Assembly: GCF_008831545.1 (NCBI RefSeq)
Contig: NZ_CP044523.1
Location: 992,001 to 1,056,000, forward strand
Reading direction: 5' to 3'
DNA from: Halorussus halophilus
Lineage (GTDB): Archaea > Halobacteriota > Halobacteria > Halobacteriales > Haladaptataceae
Length of the DNA: 64,000 bases
This document shows, piece by piece, positions 61,945-64,000 of the stretch. Each line of letters begins with the position of its first letter. Positions within the stretch are counted from its first letter, which is position 1. The notes under the pieces are model-generated. The model was not told the origin of the DNA, did no database searches, and saw nothing but the letters and a program-made list of their open reading frames with translations. A program made the position numbers and the translations under genes.

Positions 61945-63255
61945 ATGAACCAAGCGAAGCGTCCACCGACACCCGACGGCGTGCCACTACTCGGGCACGG
62001 CCTCGACTTTTCGCGCGACCCGTTCGGTTCGATGACGGAGTGGGCGAAGCAGGGGGATGTCGTCCGACTGAACTTCCCGAGCCAATCGTTGTACTTGGTC
62101 ACTGAGCCACATTTGATCGAGCAGGTACTGATGGAGAACGAATCGACGTTTACTGTCGGCCGACAGCAACGCGAGACGTTCCGCGGCGTCGAGGACGACT
62201 CAGTGACCGCCAGTACCGGCGACGAGTGGACGCGCCTGCGCAAGGGGCTCCAACCCGCGTTCACGTGGGACGGTATTCGCGGGTACGGTCGTCAGATGGC
62301 CGACCGCACCGCCGAACACGTCGGTCGCTGGGACGCTGGCGACCAGTTCGACTTGTTGGAGGAGATGCGTCTGCTGACGCTCCGTATCCTCGGCGATACA
62401 CTCCTCGGCGTCGATATGGAGGGCGACGAGGCCGTCGTGAAAGACGCCGCCGACGCGCTCATCGACCGGGCAGACCCTCGACGGTTCGGCCAGTTGCTCC
62501 CCGACTGGGTGCCTACGCCGACGCAACGTCGCTTCGAGCGAGCCATCGGCAACCTCGACAGCTACGTCGCGGGCGTACTCGCCGACCGCTCACCTGGTGA
62601 TGGGGACGTCTGTTCAGTCCTCCTCGCGGCCCACGAACGCGGCGACCTCTCGATGGCGGAGGTGCAGGACAACCTGACGGCGCTGTTGCTCGCGGGCCAC
62701 GACACGACGGCAGTGTCGCTCACCTACGCGTGGTACGAACTGAGCAGAAACCCCGACGTCCGCGAGTCGCTCGTCGAAGAGGCCGAAACAGTACTCGCGG
62801 GGGAACTCCCCGACGTAGACGACTTCGACGTGCTCGAACAGACTCAGAACGTCGTCAACGAGATACTTCGGCTCTATCCGCCTACGTGGGCCGTGAACCG
62901 AGAAGCGACCGAGACGGTCACGCTCGGTGGATACGAGATTCCGGCAGGCACGCAACTGATGCTTCCCCAGTGGGTACTCCATCGCGACGACCGGTTCTGA
63001 GACGACCCGGAGACGTTCGACCCGTCGCGGTGGGACCGCGACATCGAACGGCCGGAGTACGCCTACTTCCCGTTCAGTGGCGGCCCACGCCACTGTATCG
63101 GAATGCGATTCGCCCGCCTCGAACTGGTGCTGGCGCTGGCGACGATGGTCGGCCGCGTCGAGTTGGACGTCTCGACAGCGGGACCGCTGACGTTCGCGCC
63201 CTCGCTTTCGCTCCGTCCGGAAACCAACGTCCACGCGACGGTGCGTCGTCGCTGA
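61945..63255 (+). pseudogene. Cytochrome P450 interrupted by one in-frame TGA
   Basis: The frame from the ATG at 61945 encodes a P450: I-helix LLAGHDTTAVSLTYAW, ExxR motif in EILRLYPP, and PERF-like region. It stops at a TGA at 62998-63000 (codon 352). In the same frame the gene continues without fault: DDPETFDPSRWDRDIERP, then heme loop FPFSGGPRHCIGMRFA with ligand Cys at codon 384, to a TGA at 63253-63255. In relatives the position before DDP is often Trp or Tyr, so TGG to TGA is the likely change. Without readthrough the product lacks heme and is inactive. Confidence 0.85.
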
Positions 63256-63264
63256 CCTGTTCCC

Positions 63265-64000
63265 CTATTTTCGGTCCAACCGAGACAGTCCGTGCCAAAT
63301 CGCGTCTACCATGCGTTCCTCGCCTGCACCAGTGGCGTCGTCCCACCCGCGAGCGAGCGCGTCTTCTAGCAGTCGCACGTCGTGGTTCTCGAAGTTGTTC
63401 AGCCCGCGGAAGTCTTCGAGCGCCTCACGCTCGACTTCGCCGAACGTCTCCGACGATTTGTCGTCGTAGAATCCCAGTTCGTTCAGCACGCTCGTCACCT
63501 CGCTAGCGACTTCGCCAGACAATTCTTCGAACTCCTCCGGTTCCTCGCGTTCGAGTAGGGTCACGTCGTAGATTTTGAACACCCGTTCGAGTTCCGCGAT
63601 AGGCGTCTCGTGGTCGTCTACGCGCACGTCTATCCAGCGGTCGTTGTTCCCCTGATAGCCGCCTTCGGGTTTGACGACGTACAGCGCCGCGCTCTGCTTG
63701 CCGCGCTTGTCGCCACCTGCCTCCTCGGCCGCGTAGAGCGCGGCGAGTAGCTTCTCGGGCAGGCCCCCGTCCGTCTCTCCGAAGGTAGCTTCCATCGCGT
63801 CCAACGTCTCGGCGTTTTCGAGGATGTTGCCCTGCACGGCGTAGTGCTCCCCTTGCCGGTCGTCGGCGTACTCGAAGCACTCTTCGCCGGTGTAGCCTGC
63901 CACGGAGCCGTCTCGGTCGACGATTCCGATCTGTCTGCTCGCCGCATCTGGGTCGTCAGAAACGAGTTCTTCGACGACTTCCTCGGCAGACGCGCCGTCG
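63265..64000 (-). CDS. DUF1028 (Ntn-hydrolase-like) protein, 5' end outside the window
   Basis: The open frame continues to the window edge. Visible residues include SAEEVVEELVSDDPDAASRQIGIVDRDGSVAGYTGEEC (in parts), DRQGEHYAVQGNILENAETLDAM (in parts), LYAAEEAGGDKRGKQSAALYVV and the YQGNNDRWIDVRVDDHETPI region, all standard in DUF1028. These proteins resemble Ntn hydrolases, with the nucleophile expected near the missing N-terminus. The C-terminal part (about 80 residues after LERVFKIYDVTLL) is a helical extension. The substrate is unknown. It is convergent with the P450 pseudogene. Confidence 0.88.
   Translation of the reverse strand, partial: DGASAEEVVEELVSDDPDAASRQIGIVDRDGSVAGYTGEECFEYADDRQGEHYAVQGNILENAETLDAMEATFGETDGGLPEKLLAALYAAEEAGGDKRGKQSAALYVVKPEGGYQGNNDRWIDVRVDDHETPIAELERVFKIYDVTLLEREEPEEFEELSGEVASEVTSVLNELGFYDDKSSETFGEVEREALEDFRGLNNFENHDVRLLEDALARGWDDATGAGEERMVDAIWHGLSRLDRK

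Noticed and set aside
62998-63000. Selenocysteine codon in the P450
   Set aside because: Haloarchaea are not known to have selenocysteine machinery, no SECIS-like structure is evident after the gene, and the position is structural rather than redox-active in P450s.

Overview
The window is a stretch of a haloarchaeal (class Halobacteria) chromosome. The evidence is high-GC coding sequence rich in GAC/GAG/GTC codons, very acidic proteins, many leaderless genes with a TATA-like box about 27 nt before the start codon, Tat signals, a PGF-CTERM surface protein, and archaeal machinery (Orc1/Cdc6, PriS, GINS, Cdc48, Lsm, L37e, archease). I cannot name the genus. I see no prophage, CRISPR array or intact transposase; the only mobile-like signals are non-coding.

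Layout. 0-5 kb: tail of a J-domain protein, a PGF-CTERM surface glycoprotein, a membrane protein with an Mrr-like domain, a GTPBP1-type GTPase and a small membrane protein. 5-17 kb: a HAD hydrolase, glycine cleavage P-protein (gcvPA, gcvPB), two paralogous blue-copper proteins (one fused to a PQQ-type sugar dehydrogenase), thrS, glutaredoxin plus cobalamin adenosyltransferase, and small proteins. 17.7-22.6 kb: a chromosomal replication origin with seven origin-recognition-box-like repeats, a 25% GC core and a polypurine tract, followed by orc1 and an OB-fold/nuclease/helicase Dna2. 22.9-25.2 kb: lsm, rpl37e and purF. 25-37 kb: DMT transporter, DUF420 protein, tRNA-Leu(GAG), thioesterase, DICT/HTH pair, sugar isomerase-like and Gfo/Idh/MocA proteins, an eIF2B-like protein and a large receiver-GAF-PAS-PAS histidine kinase. 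37-46 kb: rtcB with archease, an acetyltransferase, the priS-GINS operon, a Na/Ca exchanger and cdc48 with an Hsp20-like partner. 46-64 kb: hydrolases, panB, a secreted metalloprotease-like protein, acyl-CoA dehydrogenase, AlaX editing protein, class III aminotransferase, MgtC/DUF4010 and AI-2E membrane proteins, PadR regulator, amphi-Trp protein, a cytochrome P450 broken by one in-frame TGA, and a DUF1028 protein that runs off the window.

Functional themes are DNA replication (origin, Orc1, Dna2, PriS, GINS), RNA and translation (ThrRS, AlaX, RtcB/archease, tRNA-Leu, L37e, Lsm), and one-carbon, purine and pantothenate metabolism (GcvP, PurF, PanB).

The most unusual signal is a family of dispersed non-coding elements in intergenic space. 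A left block (L, three copies) and a right block (R, four copies) occur in the same order and orientation at three loci: 31.45-33.09 kb, where they bracket an oxidoreductase gene, 51.47-51.88 kb, and 55.76-56.29 kb (reversed). A solo R lies before purF. Conserved stretches alternate with stem-loops whose sequences differ completely between copies while base pairing is kept, which suggests selection on structure. They could be ends of a non-autonomous hairpin-based mobile element or a structured RNA family.
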